Assembly (NCBI GenBank): GCA_023265625.1
Contig: JAHFST010000009.1
Span: forward strand, 62,001-126,000
DNA length: 64,000 bases
From: Deltaproteobacteria bacterium
GTDB lineage: Bacteria > UBA10199 > JACPAL01 > JAHFST01
Direction of reading: 5' to 3'
Shown here: one piece after another, positions 55,743 through 63,996 of the stretch
How the letters are laid out: each line of letters begins with the position of its first letter
Position numbering within the stretch: the first letter of the stretch is position 1
The notes under the pieces: model-generated
What the model saw: only the letters and a program-made list of their open reading frames with translations
Databases searched by the model: none
Told to the model about the DNA's origin: nothing
Program-made: the position numbers and the translations under genes

Positions 55743-55962
55743 ATGAGTCAATTCGCCTTTGAAAATCTCGATGTTTATAAAAGACAAAGCCAATTTTTAT
55801 TTCATCTCGCGTGGTTCAGCGTTTGAATGCGTTCCGTTAATCGAACTCGGTTTTGAATTGGGATTAATCGCTGAAATTCAGAAAACTGAGTTGCGTGATG
55901 ATCTCCAGGCTGTTTGTAAAATGCTGACAAAATTGGTTCAAAGTTTAAAAGAAGAAAATTGA
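55743..55962 (+). pseudogene. Decayed four-helix-bundle (S23-like) protein gene
   Basis: The beginning reads MSQFAFENLDVYKRQSQFLF, the typical start of the short four-helix-bundle family linked to 23S rRNA intervening sequences, then stops at a TGA. The family's C-terminal helices follow in another frame: SRGSAFECVPLIELGFELGL and LRDDLQAVCKMLTKLVQSLK, ending at 55962. The central helices (about 50 residues with the usual LRRA and NIAEG motifs) are missing. An internal deletion with frameshift therefore inactivated it. Confidence 0.8.
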
Positions 55963-56145
55963 TCTTATAGGGGGTCCTGTTGAGACAACGACCTCTGTCA
56001 ATATAGAATATGGGTATTGCAATTTGGCAGGGATCGCCTAACGAGAGTCACTCATGGGGCGCATTGTGAATTGGGAGATAATCCCCCCGGCTTATAAAAA
56101 TCGTTGATTATTCGCCCGCGGGTGACTAGATGGACAGCCTCGGAC

Positions 56146-56218
<73 letters not shown>

Positions 56219-56223
56219 TAACA

Positions 56224-56253
56224 TTGGGGGAGAGAGCCCGCTCTCTCCCCCAA
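56224..56253 (+). terminator. Strong hairpin after tRNA-Lys
   Basis: TTGGGGGAGAGAGC (56224-56237) pairs perfectly with GCTCTCTCCCCCAA (56240-56253), leaving a very tight loop, six bases after the tRNA. No T-run follows, so termination would rely on the stem, or this is a processing signal. Confidence 0.5.
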
Positions 56254-56280
56254 ACCCCCTCATCTAATCTCCGCGGTCGC

Positions 56281-56335
56281 ATCGTTCGCTCCGCTTGGCC
56301 GGACCGAGTAAATCGGATCCGGCCAATGCTCGCTC
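56281..56335 (+). repeat. Dispersed tRNA-proximal repeat, copy B
   Basis: Begins ATCGTTCGCTCCGCTT and ends AATGCTCGCTC, like the copy at 5552-5605. Its middle forms a hairpin TTGGCCGGA/TCCGGCCAA with an inner CCGA/TCGG. Confidence 0.6.
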
Positions 56336-56396
56336 ACTGATGACCAACTAATTTTTTTTGGGCAACTTTTTCACCAGAATTGCGATATAAAAATCT

Positions 56397-57368
56397 ATGC
56401 TTAGCCCCATTCGTCTGATCCCGGAATTTACGCACTACGGCCCCGGTTATTCCGACCTCCTCGAGGCGGCTGGCCGCGACATTTCAGGGCTGGCGGCTAC
56501 TCGAGCGACAACAAAACTCCCCCAGATCGCATTCGATGCCGATGGTGTTTTGCAACTATTCTCCATCACGAAGACCAAGGCACATCTCAAATTTTACCAG
56601 GATGGGGATCGGGGCCGTCGTCCTCAAGGGGCGGCGCTGCAACACATTATGGAAATTCCCGGGATGTTGTCGTTGGTCACCGGCCTACGCAGCGCCCTGC
56701 CCCCGCCAATTTTGGTCAGCTCCATGCCCCTCAGCAGAGGGCTCGCTATTTTTAACGCATTCCCTACCTGGAAGACGGCCTTTTTGGGCCTTGATCCAGG
56801 GCAACCAGTCATCCGACGAACACTCCGGGAGAGTCCCCACGTTTTTTTCGCCGAAGACCTGGCGCGGGGGATGCAGGTATTAAATGAAGTCAAAAAAGGA
56901 GAGCGATCCATCGAGGATTTTCCCGATCACTGGCACAAGGAAATAAAACTGGCCATCCGCTTTCTGCCCCGAGCCCACATCGGGACCAACAAACTCCCCG
57001 TGGTGGTGGCCCTCTCCAAACCCGGGGCCCCCAAGCCTGATCTCATGATTGATGATTCTGTCGGCGTGGCCCAAGCCTTGCTCGATTTCAGCCCTTCGGC
57101 CCGGGTGGTGCGTCCGGAGGTGCCATGGCCTGTGCGAAGATGCTTCTTTCCAGACCCCATCGGCCCATTACACACACACTTTGACCATCAGGCCTTGGTC
57201 ATGGCGGAGGCCTTGGGAAACACCTTTACCTCCCCCACCTCGCAACTCATCCGAGTGCCACGCCGGCCGGCAAGCCGCTTTGAGAATGCCTCCGAGGCGG
57301 CAACCATCCTGGATTATCGCGAGAATGGCTCCGTACTGGTTCGAGAATACTACGGCTTGTCTTGGTGA
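56397..57368 (+). CDS. HAD-superfamily-like protein, unknown substrate
   Basis: A 323-residue cytoplasmic protein. The stretch IAFDADGVLQLF (D47, D49) has the form of HAD motif I (DxDG), and VALSKPGAPKPDLMIDDSVG (K near the middle, D219-D220) has the form of motifs III and IV. The cap region between them (PRAHIGTNKL, PGMLSLVTGLRSALPPPILVSS) would hold motif II in ILVSS. A phosphatase or related hydrolase is therefore plausible, but family assignment rests on motifs only. No signal peptide. Its end overlaps the convergent gene by 19 bases. Confidence 0.65.
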   Translation: MLSPIRLIPEFTHYGPGYSDLLEAAGRDISGLAATRATTKLPQIAFDADGVLQLFSITKTKAHLKFYQDGDRGRRPQGAALQHIMEIPGMLSLVTGLRSALPPPILVSSMPLSRGLAIFNAFPTWKTAFLGLDPGQPVIRRTLRESPHVFFAEDLARGMQVLNEVKKGERSIEDFPDHWHKEIKLAIRFLPRAHIGTNKLPVVVALSKPGAPKPDLMIDDSVGVAQALLDFSPSARVVRPEVPWPVRRCFFPDPIGPLHTHFDHQALVMAEALGNTFTSPTSQLIRVPRRPASRFENASEAATILDYRENGSVLVREYYGLSW

Positions 57369-57916
57369 GTATTGTTCGAAATCTCCGCAGCGCAATCCTG
57401 ATAAACTTGATCCACAAACGCGCTCAGATCGGGCTTGAAAAATTTATCGGGATCATCCTGGTTGTTCTGCAGTACCCATTGGGCAAAAAGTTTTCTATAA
57501 ACGGGGTGAGATTTTCGATGCTTTGATGAAAGGAAGGCAAGTCCCTTCGAAGAGCATTGGCCTATTTTGGAAATCTTGTCCCTCAGTTCAGGATTATGCC
57601 GCGCCAAAGCAAGTCCGGAATCGAAGAAGAAATGATGCAATCGCGCCCGACTGGTCTCCAGACAATAGGGCCCTTTCTGGGGGATTCCCTTCACAGGCAC
57701 GCCATCTTGCGTTCCAACATAGCGCCCCAACAAGATATTGGCAAAAGCCGCCGGCACCCTCCAATTCTTGGCCAACAACCGCGCAACCACTTGATACGAT
57801 GGAGTGACCTTCCCCTTGTTCTTTCCAATCATGGCAGCCAACTCCTCATGGCCATCCAACCGATCCAACCAAAAACCGGCTTCTTTCTTCGTTTGTCCGC
57901 AGACTCGATCGCTCAT
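57350..57916 (-). CDS. Unknown cytoplasmic protein
   Basis: A 188-residue, Lys/Gln/His-rich soluble protein without signal peptide or membrane segment, starting MSDRVCGQTKKEAGFWLDRL. Helical segments dominate (YQVVARLLAKNWRVPAAFANIL, PVYRKLFAQWVLQNNQDDPD). I recognise no motif or family. It converges with the HAD-like gene (19-base overlap). A 93-bp inverted-repeat element starts 54 bases upstream of its ATG. Confidence 0.6.
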   Translation of the reverse strand: MSDRVCGQTKKEAGFWLDRLDGHEELAAMIGKNKGKVTPSYQVVARLLAKNWRVPAAFANILLGRYVGTQDGVPVKGIPQKGPYCLETSRARLHHFFFDSGLALARHNPELRDKISKIGQCSSKGLAFLSSKHRKSHPVYRKLFAQWVLQNNQDDPDKFFKPDLSAFVDQVYQDCAAEISNNTHQDKP

Positions 57917-57970
57917 AAACTATTTTCCTTCATTGAGGCCGACTGCTCTGCTGCCTGCATCCAATAGCAC

Positions 57971-58063
57971 AATAGGGGACGTTGTTGACTAGCTAAACTA
58001 GATTCTTCAAACTGATCTTGAACAAGATAGTAATAGTTAACGTAGTCAACAACGTCCCCTATT
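57971..58063. mobile_element. 93-bp MITE/REP-like inverted-repeat element
   Basis: Perfect 21-nt terminal arms, AATAGGGGACGTTGTTGACT (plus A) at 57971-57991 and its reverse complement at 58043-58063 (TAGTCAACAACGTCCCCTAT plus T). The interior of about 50 bases is AT-rich and non-coding. The GGGGACGTTGTTGAC end resembles palindromes associated with REP-type transposases. The rest of the 57917-58140 spacer shows nothing else. Confidence 0.7.
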
Positions 58064-58140
58064 TTCACGGGGCAACAGAAGCAGGATTGAAAAAGCCGTA
58101 AATGCCAGCACTCATAATGGAACCTTTTCGAAAACTCCCG

Positions 58141-59424
58141 TCAACTCAGGAGGGAGAGAAATCCACCCTCATTTCCCCCTTGCGAAGAATATCTGATCGA
58201 CGTTTCCCTTATTTCAGATGATAGAACGTCGATACGGGCATAATAAGGTTTATTTGAAAAATTGCCGTGAGAGACTAATAAATTGCCAGTTTGTTCATCG
58301 AAACAAAGATCGTAAATTCTCCCATGACTTGGAAAATGCGGCATAACCAATTCACCCCAAGCATCTGAGCGGCTGTCATACACTAAAATTCTATTATCGC
58401 AGGCTAAAAAACTTATCCCCGTTTTCATATCAGCAGTAATACCACAAAGGCGGCCAGCATCTTTAAACGCCACACGGTCGAGCGGTAGACTTTTGTAGTT
58501 TAGTTCTCCGCTATCGGGAGAGTACGTAAATATTTCGTTGAAAAAACTGCATCCAATAACCATTTCTCCAGCCCCCGTGATTATAGGGACATCGGCTTGC
58601 TCCGACAACCTTGGGCTTTTCTTGATCAACTCCCCGGTTTCTTTGTCAAAAAGCCAAAGCGCATGATCATCCTCAACATAGATAGTAACGCCTTGGCTCG
58701 TCACTGCAACCGAATGATAAGTCATAGCATTACGTGACACTTTTGTTGCCCAGACCATTTTCCCCTGCAGTGAGAGTTTTGCCAGAACCCCTTCTGACTT
58801 TAAATTTTTTGTTAAATAGACATTCCCTTCTTGGTCTCGAGCCAGTCTTGATCCTCTCATCCAATTTTCTCCACATGTTCCCAGAAACTTGCCGTCCATG
58901 CTAAACACCTGGAGATTTTTTCGAGGATCCACTCCGGTATCGGCGATTGTGCATCTTGCGACAAAATCAGGGAAGTCTTTGTTAGAAACAAGTATGGCCT
59001 TTGTCCCATCAGGGAGGTCGATCACAAGAGTGCTGATTGGCATCACAAGACCGCCCGGGCCTTCTCCAAAATGATCCTGAGAAACCTGGTGGATAGGCAT
59101 TCCGATAGCTGGAGATCCCCCAAGGACTCCTGATGCGCCTACCACTAGCTTATGTTGAGTCAAACTAGAGAGACGCTGCGCAACGTCTTTTAAGTCGGCA
59201 GCGGCAATAAAACGGTCCAGATGTTGTCCAAGAACCTCATAAATCGGTTGTGCTTCGGGTGACTGTAAATATCTTAAAACAGCTCCTGGGTCAGCAAAAT
59301 CAGGGGTTGTAGGGTTTAGGCCCGCTTCTCTTAAGATCGGGGCTGCGGCTCGCCATACTTGAGACAGTTGTTCAGCACCAATGGTTGTAAAAATATTGGC
59401 AATAAGCGATGCTTGAGTCATCAT
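58141..59424 (-). CDS. Beta-propeller (PQQ/NHL-like) protein, unknown function
   Basis: A 427-residue protein without signal peptide. The first 110 residues are helical (AEQLSQVWRAAAPILREAGL). The rest is a repeated four-strand pattern typical of propellers: KNLQVFSMDGKFLGTCGENW, ARDQEGNVYLTKNL, LWLFDKETGELIKKSP, RILVYDSRSDAWGELV, CFDEQTGNLLVSHGNF. The blades are NHL/PQQ-like, with no catalytic residues that I can point to. The start at 59424 is MMTQ, and either Met may be used. It diverges from the toxin-antitoxin pair with a 108-base spacer. Confidence 0.65.
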   Translation of the reverse strand: MMTQASLIANIFTTIGAEQLSQVWRAAAPILREAGLNPTTPDFADPGAVLRYLQSPEAQPIYEVLGQHLDRFIAAADLKDVAQRLSSLTQHKLVVGASGVLGGSPAIGMPIHQVSQDHFGEGPGGLVMPISTLVIDLPDGTKAILVSNKDFPDFVARCTIADTGVDPRKNLQVFSMDGKFLGTCGENWMRGSRLARDQEGNVYLTKNLKSEGVLAKLSLQGKMVWATKVSRNAMTYHSVAVTSQGVTIYVEDDHALWLFDKETGELIKKSPRLSEQADVPIITGAGEMVIGCSFFNEIFTYSPDSGELNYKSLPLDRVAFKDAGRLCGITADMKTGISFLACDNRILVYDSRSDAWGELVMPHFPSHGRIYDLCFDEQTGNLLVSHGNFSNKPYYARIDVLSSEIRETSIRYSSQGGNEGGFLSLLS

Positions 59425-59498
59425 ATTTTATTCTCCGTTCGTTGACCATTATCGTCCAAACTGAGAAAAAGTTGCTTAATCAAATTTATTTCTAGCCC

Positions 59499-59526
59499 TT
59501 GACATTGCTATTACCCATGATAGCAT
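59499..59526 (+). promoter_or_regulatory. Sigma-70-type promoter of the toxin-antitoxin pair
   Basis: TTGACA (59499-59504), a 16-base spacer and TAGCAT (59521-59526), with inverted half-sites TGCTAT/ATAGCA (59506-59511 and 59520-59525) overlapping the -10, a likely autorepressor site. The ATG at 59533 falls at the predicted start site, so the mRNA may be leaderless. Confidence 0.6.
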
Positions 59527-59532
59527 ATTCTT

Positions 59533-59808
59533 ATGAAATCAACCGGTCCTTCAGGACAGATGCCCCTACGTATTCCACGATCGCTTCACAAATCCTTGAA
59601 AGAGCAAGCCCAGCACGAAGGGGTGAGTTTGAACCAATATTGTCTTTTTCTTCTCGCCTTGCACGGCGGTGAAGGGGAAGAACGTTACTACACTAAAGAT
59701 TGGGTTACAGCCGAGCGCCGGGCCAGCGCCGACTACCGCAAGAAAAAGGTGCACCGTGCCAAGAACTTGTCCGACCTCTTCACCCAATTGAATAAGGATA
59801 TGGCTTGA
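59533..59808 (+). CDS. Antitoxin, HicB-like ribbon-helix-helix type
   Basis: A 91-residue protein. The N-terminal stretch MPLRIPRSLHKSLKEQAQHE is the typical ribbon-helix-helix DNA-binding start of HicB/Arc-like antitoxins, continuing GVSLNQYCLFLLALHG. The C-terminal part (RRASADYRKKKVHRAKNL) is a charged helix that would bind the toxin. The gene overlaps the toxin gene by 4 bases (TTGA). It should neutralise the toxin and repress the pair's promoter through the TGCTAT/ATAGCA site. Confidence 0.8.
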   Translation: MKSTGPSGQMPLRIPRSLHKSLKEQAQHEGVSLNQYCLFLLALHGGEGEERYYTKDWVTAERRASADYRKKKVHRAKNLSDLFTQLNKDMA

Positions 59809-60068
59809 AGCTTGTCTACTCCGACGGCTTTCTCAAGCAGTATCGGAGATTTTCACCCAATTTTCGACGCATTGTGGAGCGCAAGCTTTCCTTGTTCTTG
59901 CAAAACAAGTTTCATCCCTCACTTCGTTACAAGACAATCCAGGCCTTCAAGACGGTGATCCCCCCGGTCAAGGAGATCTCCATCTCGATGGGAGTCCGCA
60001 TCACTCTCCAGGAATTTCCGGATCATATCTATCTTCGTAACATTGGCACCCACAGCATTCTACCATAA
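59805..60068 (+). CDS. Toxin, RelE/YafQ-like mRNA interferase
   Basis: An 87-residue basic protein with the RelE fold pattern: VYSDGFLKQYRRFSPNFRRI at the start, a helical middle (VERKLSLFLQNKF), and the strand pair SISMGVRITLQEF then HIYLRNIGTHSIL with the usual G-x-R and C-terminal His. It would cleave mRNA at the ribosome. It starts with TTG at 59805, overlapping the antitoxin stop. The next gene begins three bases after the stop but is unrelated (Hsp33). Confidence 0.8.
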   Translation: MKLVYSDGFLKQYRRFSPNFRRIVERKLSLFLQNKFHPSLRYKTIQAFKTVIPPVKEISISMGVRITLQEFPDHIYLRNIGTHSILP

Positions 60069-60071
60069 CCA

Positions 60072-60866
60072 GTGAGTGATTTTATGACCCAAGACTACCT
60101 CATCATCGGCGTCGATCCGGAAAAGCGTTATGCCATTCGGTTTCTCTGCCTGGAACAAGGGATGACTCAATCGCTGGAGTTGAAGCAGCTGCCGGCAGCA
60201 ATCATCCCCACGTATCGGCAACTTCTCGTGGGGAGCGTCCTGCTTGGCAGCCGGGGGGATGATCGGGAATCGGCCCTCTACAAGCTGCACCTCACCGATT
60301 CCGGCCTGCGCATCAACTGCGAAGTGAGCCCCTTGGGGACCTTCCGCTCCGCCCTCTTTCCGCAAGCGGGGCTCGACCATTTTTCCCTCCCCTTGGAGGG
60401 GACACTCCAGGTGAGCATCCTGAATCGGAAAGATCAGATCTATTCCAGCACCACGACAATCGCCTCCGATGTGGCCCAAACTTTTCGGGACTATCTGCAA
60501 CAGAGCGTTCAGACCGACTCGCTCCTCTTGCTCCATGATCACTACGCCCTCTGGATCGAACGCCTGCCGGATACCTCGGATCAGGATTGGAACGAGATGA
60601 AAACACGATTTTCTTCAGAGGGTTTTTTCCACAACCATCTCCTCCCCTTCCCAATCCGTATCCTGGCACTCACCAAACCCAAACTCACCTGTGCCTGCCG
60701 CCTGGAATCGTTCCAAAGCGCAATCGCCGCCCTCCCCAAACAGGAGCTGTTGGAATTGTTCATGGAAGGTAAGGTGGAAAGCCGGTGTGACTACTGCAAC
60801 AAGCTCTGGACAATCGACGAAACCTTTCTCTCCGAACTCCTCGCCACGAGCCGGAATGAGCAATAA
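60072..60866 (+). CDS. hslO: Hsp33 family redox-regulated chaperone
   Basis: Hsp33 is a holdase activated by oxidation of its zinc-binding cysteines. The CxC and CxxC motifs are intact: CAC at C207/C209 and CDYC at C239/C242, numbered from a GTG start at 60072; an ATG at 60084 is the alternative. The N-terminal domain shows the family layout. At 264 residues it is slightly short of the usual approximately 290. It lies only 3 bases after the RelE-like gene, so it may be read from the same transcript, with the module's promoter then influencing it. Confidence 0.85.
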   Translation: MSDFMTQDYLIIGVDPEKRYAIRFLCLEQGMTQSLELKQLPAAIIPTYRQLLVGSVLLGSRGDDRESALYKLHLTDSGLRINCEVSPLGTFRSALFPQAGLDHFSLPLEGTLQVSILNRKDQIYSSTTTIASDVAQTFRDYLQQSVQTDSLLLLHDHYALWIERLPDTSDQDWNEMKTRFSSEGFFHNHLLPFPIRILALTKPKLTCACRLESFQSAIAALPKQELLELFMEGKVESRCDYCNKLWTIDETFLSELLATSRNEQ

Positions 60867-60899
60867 TGCATTTCCATTGTAGCTGCCTTCCAGAGTTCG

Positions 60900-61139
60900 C
60901 TATTTTGAAGTTAAATAGCGATGGGCATACAAATCAACAACGGTTCGTAGCAGCTTTTGGTAGGGAATTGCCAGGCGGGTTGCCTCTTTTTTAAAAATTC
61001 GAAGACTCCCCTCGTTTAGATTTATGGTAACCCGTTTGGTCCTCTCTCGGAGGGCAATCTCCGCAGGAGAAGGAATGAAATCGTGCACCCTCCTACCCAG
61101 TTTAATGGGCTCCTCTGTGTATTTTATTTTCTTCTTCAT
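60900..61139 (-). CDS. brnA: Antitoxin BrnA
   Basis: A 79-residue BrnA-type antitoxin with the family opening MKKKIKYTEEPIKLGRRVHD, then FIPSPAEIALRERTKRVTIN, and a C-terminal helix with RHH-like features (SLRIFKKEATRLAIPYQKLL). The frame is open to 61175, but the ATG at 61139 matches the family start and has a purine-rich GGGGAAG upstream. Its start lies within the 3' end of brnT (38-base overlap). It should bind BrnT and repress the pair. Confidence 0.82.
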   Translation of the reverse strand: MKKKIKYTEEPIKLGRRVHDFIPSPAEIALRERTKRVTINLNEGSLRIFKKEATRLAIPYQKLLRTVVDLYAHRYLTSK

Positions 61140-61389
61140 ACCTTTTCTTCCCCTTTCTCCAATATCCGGCACCAAATATTCGAACCCGCTTCTTGCGATA
61201 GGTAAAACGAACAGTCAAAATTTCCTCGTCAACCTTGCCCATGCAGAACCATCGTAATTCATCAAAACCATGCTCCAGATCTTCAACAATAATTCGAAAA
61301 GGATCCGAAAAAGCATTTTTAGCCTTCTCAAACGAGATACCGTTTTTTTTCTGATTCTCCCTGTCCTTTTTCTCATCCCACTCGAACAT
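61102..61389 (-). CDS. brnT: Toxin BrnT (RelE-fold ribonuclease)
   Basis: A 95-residue BrnT toxin: MFEWDEKKDRENQKKNGISF is the typical start (F-x-W-D-x-x-K-x-x-x-N-x-x-K-H/N-G-I-S-F), followed by EKAKNAFSDPFRIIVEDLEH and the strands ILTVRFTYRKKRVRIFGAGY. The usual RIISAR motif is changed to RIFGAG here. The gene precedes brnA, the normal order for this family. An AT-rich stretch with repeated TTATACA half-sites directly upstream is the probable promoter/operator. Confidence 0.82.
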   Translation of the reverse strand: MFEWDEKKDRENQKKNGISFEKAKNAFSDPFRIIVEDLEHGFDELRWFCMGKVDEEILTVRFTYRKKRVRIFGAGYWRKGKKRYEEENKIHRGAH

Positions 61390-61434
61390 AATTTATACAT
61401 ATTATTATACACAAATTAATACATATGCATATAA
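61390..61434 (-). promoter_or_regulatory. brnT-brnA promoter/operator region
   Basis: On the - strand a -10-like TATAAT lies about 10-15 bases before the brnT ATG. On the + strand several TTATACA-like half-sites (TTATACATA, TTATACACA, TAATACATATGCATATAA) occur in 45 bases, fitting a repressor that binds repeated sites. Confidence 0.5.
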
Positions 61435-61437
61435 AAA

Positions 61438-62820
61438 TCACCCCGCCTCAAAATGCCCATCATCCGCCACCCGGAGGCCAAAGGTGCGACCTGCTGTGGT
61501 GCGGATGCGGTCGGTTAAAAAGGGGGTTCCGTCAGGGGCGGCGGGGAGACGGGCCAAGGTGCGGGTCAGGGCCCAGGCCAAGGGTAGCTCGTCGGGGGGC
61601 TGGGAGGTTCCTAATTGGGGAGATGTTTTGCCGTGATGGTGGATCACAAACCCATAAGCCCGGCCCTCATCCCTGCCTCCCTTTGGCCTCAAACCCACGG
61701 CCAAGATACCACCGGCGCCATCTTTGGCCAAAAGATCCCCCTTCCTCAAACGGCCGGAATCCATCAGTTCGGTCACCAGCCGCCTACTGCCCCCCACCAG
61801 ATTCGGGTGTAAGGTCATCGCCTGGGCAATCTGATAAAGAATTGGGTCCTCTCCCAACGCTAGCTGGGCATAGAGTTGCGCCAAAAGTTTGGCCGTAATC
61901 ACCACATTGGGGGCCCCGCAACCATCCGTCACCCACTCCCGAATTTCTTCGGGTGCAAGCAGTTCGGCATCAGTCAGGCGAGCAAAAACATCGCGCTGCA
62001 CACGACCTTCTCGAACCAAATAATTTTGCGAAGGTTCCCCCAACAATCGCGCCAACCACAAAAAGGCCAAATGATTGCCCGAACATTGGGAGGCCACCGT
62101 CGAATCGGCCCCCTCCGGCAGGTACGGATTGATCTGACCACACTGCAACGCCGACTCCTCGAGCCCCAGCACCCCCAAGAGTTCGCGTAGCGGGCCCAGA
62201 TGCATCGCTTCACCGCTATGAGAAGAGCAAAGCAATGCCGTCACGGCCTTATCGGGAAAAACCTTCTGTTGGCGGAGGCGACGGATCAGGGCGTAGGCCT
62301 GAAAGGGTTTCAAGGTGGATCGGGGGCAAAGCCAATCTTCTGCTTGATTGGTTTCTCGAACATCCGACTCCCTCTCACCCACCACCGCAACGTCGGCACG
62401 ATATTCCGAGAGACGATGGGCCGTCTCCCACAAGCGCTTGGCCTGCGGCGAGGCGTGAACATAAAATATCGAATCGTAGATCCCTGGCTCCAGATGACGG
62501 TCCACCAAACTGTATGGTCGCGCTGTTTTACCATCGAGCCAATGAACCATCGGCTGGGAGATCGCAAAATCGAGCCTTAACAAGCTCTCCTGTTTCGGCC
62601 CGAACATCCGAAAGAGCCGGCCTTCGGAACTCCCCAAGCGCATGGGGCACAATCCTATTTTACCCTGCGCATACCTAATATCGGCAGACCCCAAGGCCCA
62701 GCGATAGGGATTGTCAATCGGGGAAACCTGGTTAGGAGGCTCGCTCAAGGCGAGTAGATTGCCATGCGGTTCGCGATAGAGGGTCAAGCAAGATAAAGGT
62801 GGAGTGGTGACCAGACTCAT
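61438..62820 (-). CDS. Asparaginase II-type protein (AnsA/PF06089-like)
   Basis: A 460-residue cytoplasmic enzyme of the L-asparaginase II (rhizobial/thermolabile) type, which hydrolyses Asn to Asp and ammonia. Family motifs run in order: RSTLKPFQAYALI, CSSHSGEAMH (the usual CASHSGE), SQCSGNHLAFLWLA (usual CSGKHA), VTDGCGAPNVV, HPNLVGGSRRLVTELM, LAKDGAGGILAVGL. The chain is longer than typical (about 330) through an N-terminal extension of about 60 residues and a C-terminal tail. It is separated from the upstream dehydrogenase gene by 18 bases, in the same direction, so they form an amino-acid use operon. Confidence 0.8.
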   Translation of the reverse strand: MSLVTTPPLSCLTLYREPHGNLLALSEPPNQVSPIDNPYRWALGSADIRYAQGKIGLCPMRLGSSEGRLFRMFGPKQESLLRLDFAISQPMVHWLDGKTARPYSLVDRHLEPGIYDSIFYVHASPQAKRLWETAHRLSEYRADVAVVGERESDVRETNQAEDWLCPRSTLKPFQAYALIRRLRQQKVFPDKAVTALLCSSHSGEAMHLGPLRELLGVLGLEESALQCGQINPYLPEGADSTVASQCSGNHLAFLWLARLLGEPSQNYLVREGRVQRDVFARLTDAELLAPEEIREWVTDGCGAPNVVITAKLLAQLYAQLALGEDPILYQIAQAMTLHPNLVGGSRRLVTELMDSGRLRKGDLLAKDGAGGILAVGLRPKGGRDEGRAYGFVIHHHGKTSPQLGTSQPPDELPLAWALTRTLARLPAAPDGTPFLTDRIRTTAGRTFGLRVADDGHFEAG

Positions 62821-62838
62821 GAATCATCGCAAAAAAAA

Positions 62839-63996
62839 TTACAAATCGCCGCCAACGGCGGAACCAGGATCCTTCATCGCCCGCCAATCAGCCTGGGCTC
62901 GCTTGACCGTCTTGACGGATGGGGGTTCGAGGCCTGTCTCTCGGGAACAAAGCTCGGCCACCTCGTCTGGGAGGGCATCGACTAACAATCTCATGTCATG
63001 GTTCGTGTGCCCCATCGCCCCGGAGCTGACGGCGAGCGCCCCCATCTGATTCACGACAAAATCAGGGGCGACATCCGTACCGGCGGCCCGGAGGATCCAA
63101 TCGATGAGGTCGGGAGAACCATCCGGATCGAGCCCCAAGACATTATTGGCGGCCCCCACCTCCAGATGGATACCCGCGTCAATCATCGCCTCGGCGACGG
63201 CAAAAGTAAGCGGATGAATCGTGCCATTAGCGGAAAGTACGGCTTCTTTATATTGTGGACGCCGAATCACAGCGGCCAAGTCCCGATCGGAATACATTCC
63301 ATAGGCCATAAATCGCCCTAGGTCGGCCAGATAGGTCGAAGGCGCACGCCTCTTCCCCTCTCGCAGGTGATGAAAAGGATCTCCGATGGCCGCAGGTGTC
63401 CGACTGACTTCGGCTTCTCCCACAAACAAGCTCAGTGCCCCAAGTTCGCCCTGCTGAGCCCCGATCAAAGTATTCCGTTCCACATCCACAATCCCGGCCA
63501 CCTCCCGCTCGCGCAGGGACAGATGCTCGCGGAGGGCCCGCCCAATCCCGCCACAACCCACCATCAATATGGGGCGATGGTCATCTCCATAACGATCATC
63601 TTGCATCCGCGCCATCACCGCATCAATCCCAGCCGCGGTATAAAAGGTGGGATTGCGTCCCTTGTAGGCCGACTTTTGGCTGCCATAAATATTAAATTGG
63701 GCCCGCTCGGCTAGGTAATCGGCCATGGTCGGGGTCAGTCCCTCATCACAGCCGGTGAGGGTAATCCCAAATCGCCGCAAGACCTTGGCGTAGATATCCA
63801 ATCCCTTCGTCTGACCATCCGTCCCCTCGGGATAAAGGATCAATCCCTTCGATCCGCCCAAACCGATTATTTTCCGAATCCCGGCGCGGTCAAAAAGCCG
63901 CTGACCGGCCCGCCACTTCCAGGTCATCGCCACCCCTTTGTCGACCGTTTTTTCCAAGACCACCGGAAAGGGAAATTTTCGCAGGGGGAAGGCCAT
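62839..63996 (-). CDS. Glu/Leu/Phe/Val-type amino acid dehydrogenase (may continue past the window)
   Basis: An NAD(P)-dependent dehydrogenase of the ELFV family. The N-terminal half has the substrate domain (KGLILYPEGTDGQTKGLDIY, GCDEGLTPTMADYLAERAQF). The Rossmann fold has ILMVGCGGIGRALREHL with the GxGxxG glycines and an acidic residue after it (GIVDVERN). LEVGAANNVLGLD matches the family's GAANN signature. Typical Lys and Asp residues of the active site are not clearly placed in the N-terminal part, so substrate is not assigned. The ATG at 63996 is only a few bases from the window end, and an upstream start cannot be excluded. Likely co-transcribed with the asparaginase-like gene. Confidence 0.78.
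   Translation of the reverse strand: MAFPLRKFPFPVVLEKTVDKGVAMTWKWRAGQRLFDRAGIRKIIGLGGSKGLILYPEGTDGQTKGLDIYAKVLRRFGITLTGCDEGLTPTMADYLAERAQFNIYGSQKSAYKGRNPTFYTAAGIDAVMARMQDDRYGDDHRPILMVGCGGIGRALREHLSLREREVAGIVDVERNTLIGAQQGELGALSLFVGEAEVSRTPAAIGDPFHHLREGKRRAPSTYLADLGRFMAYGMYSDRDLAAVIRRPQYKEAVLSANGTIHPLTFAVAEAMIDAGIHLEVGAANNVLGLDPDGSPDLIDWILRAAGTDVAPDFVVNQMGALAVSSGAMGHTNHDMRLLVDALPDEVAELCSRETGLEPPSVKTVKRAQADWRAMKDPGSAVGGDL

Noticed and set aside
55759..55962. 67-codon frame as an intact small gene
   Set aside because: It carries only the C-terminal half of the S23-type family, while the N-terminal half lies in another frame just upstream.
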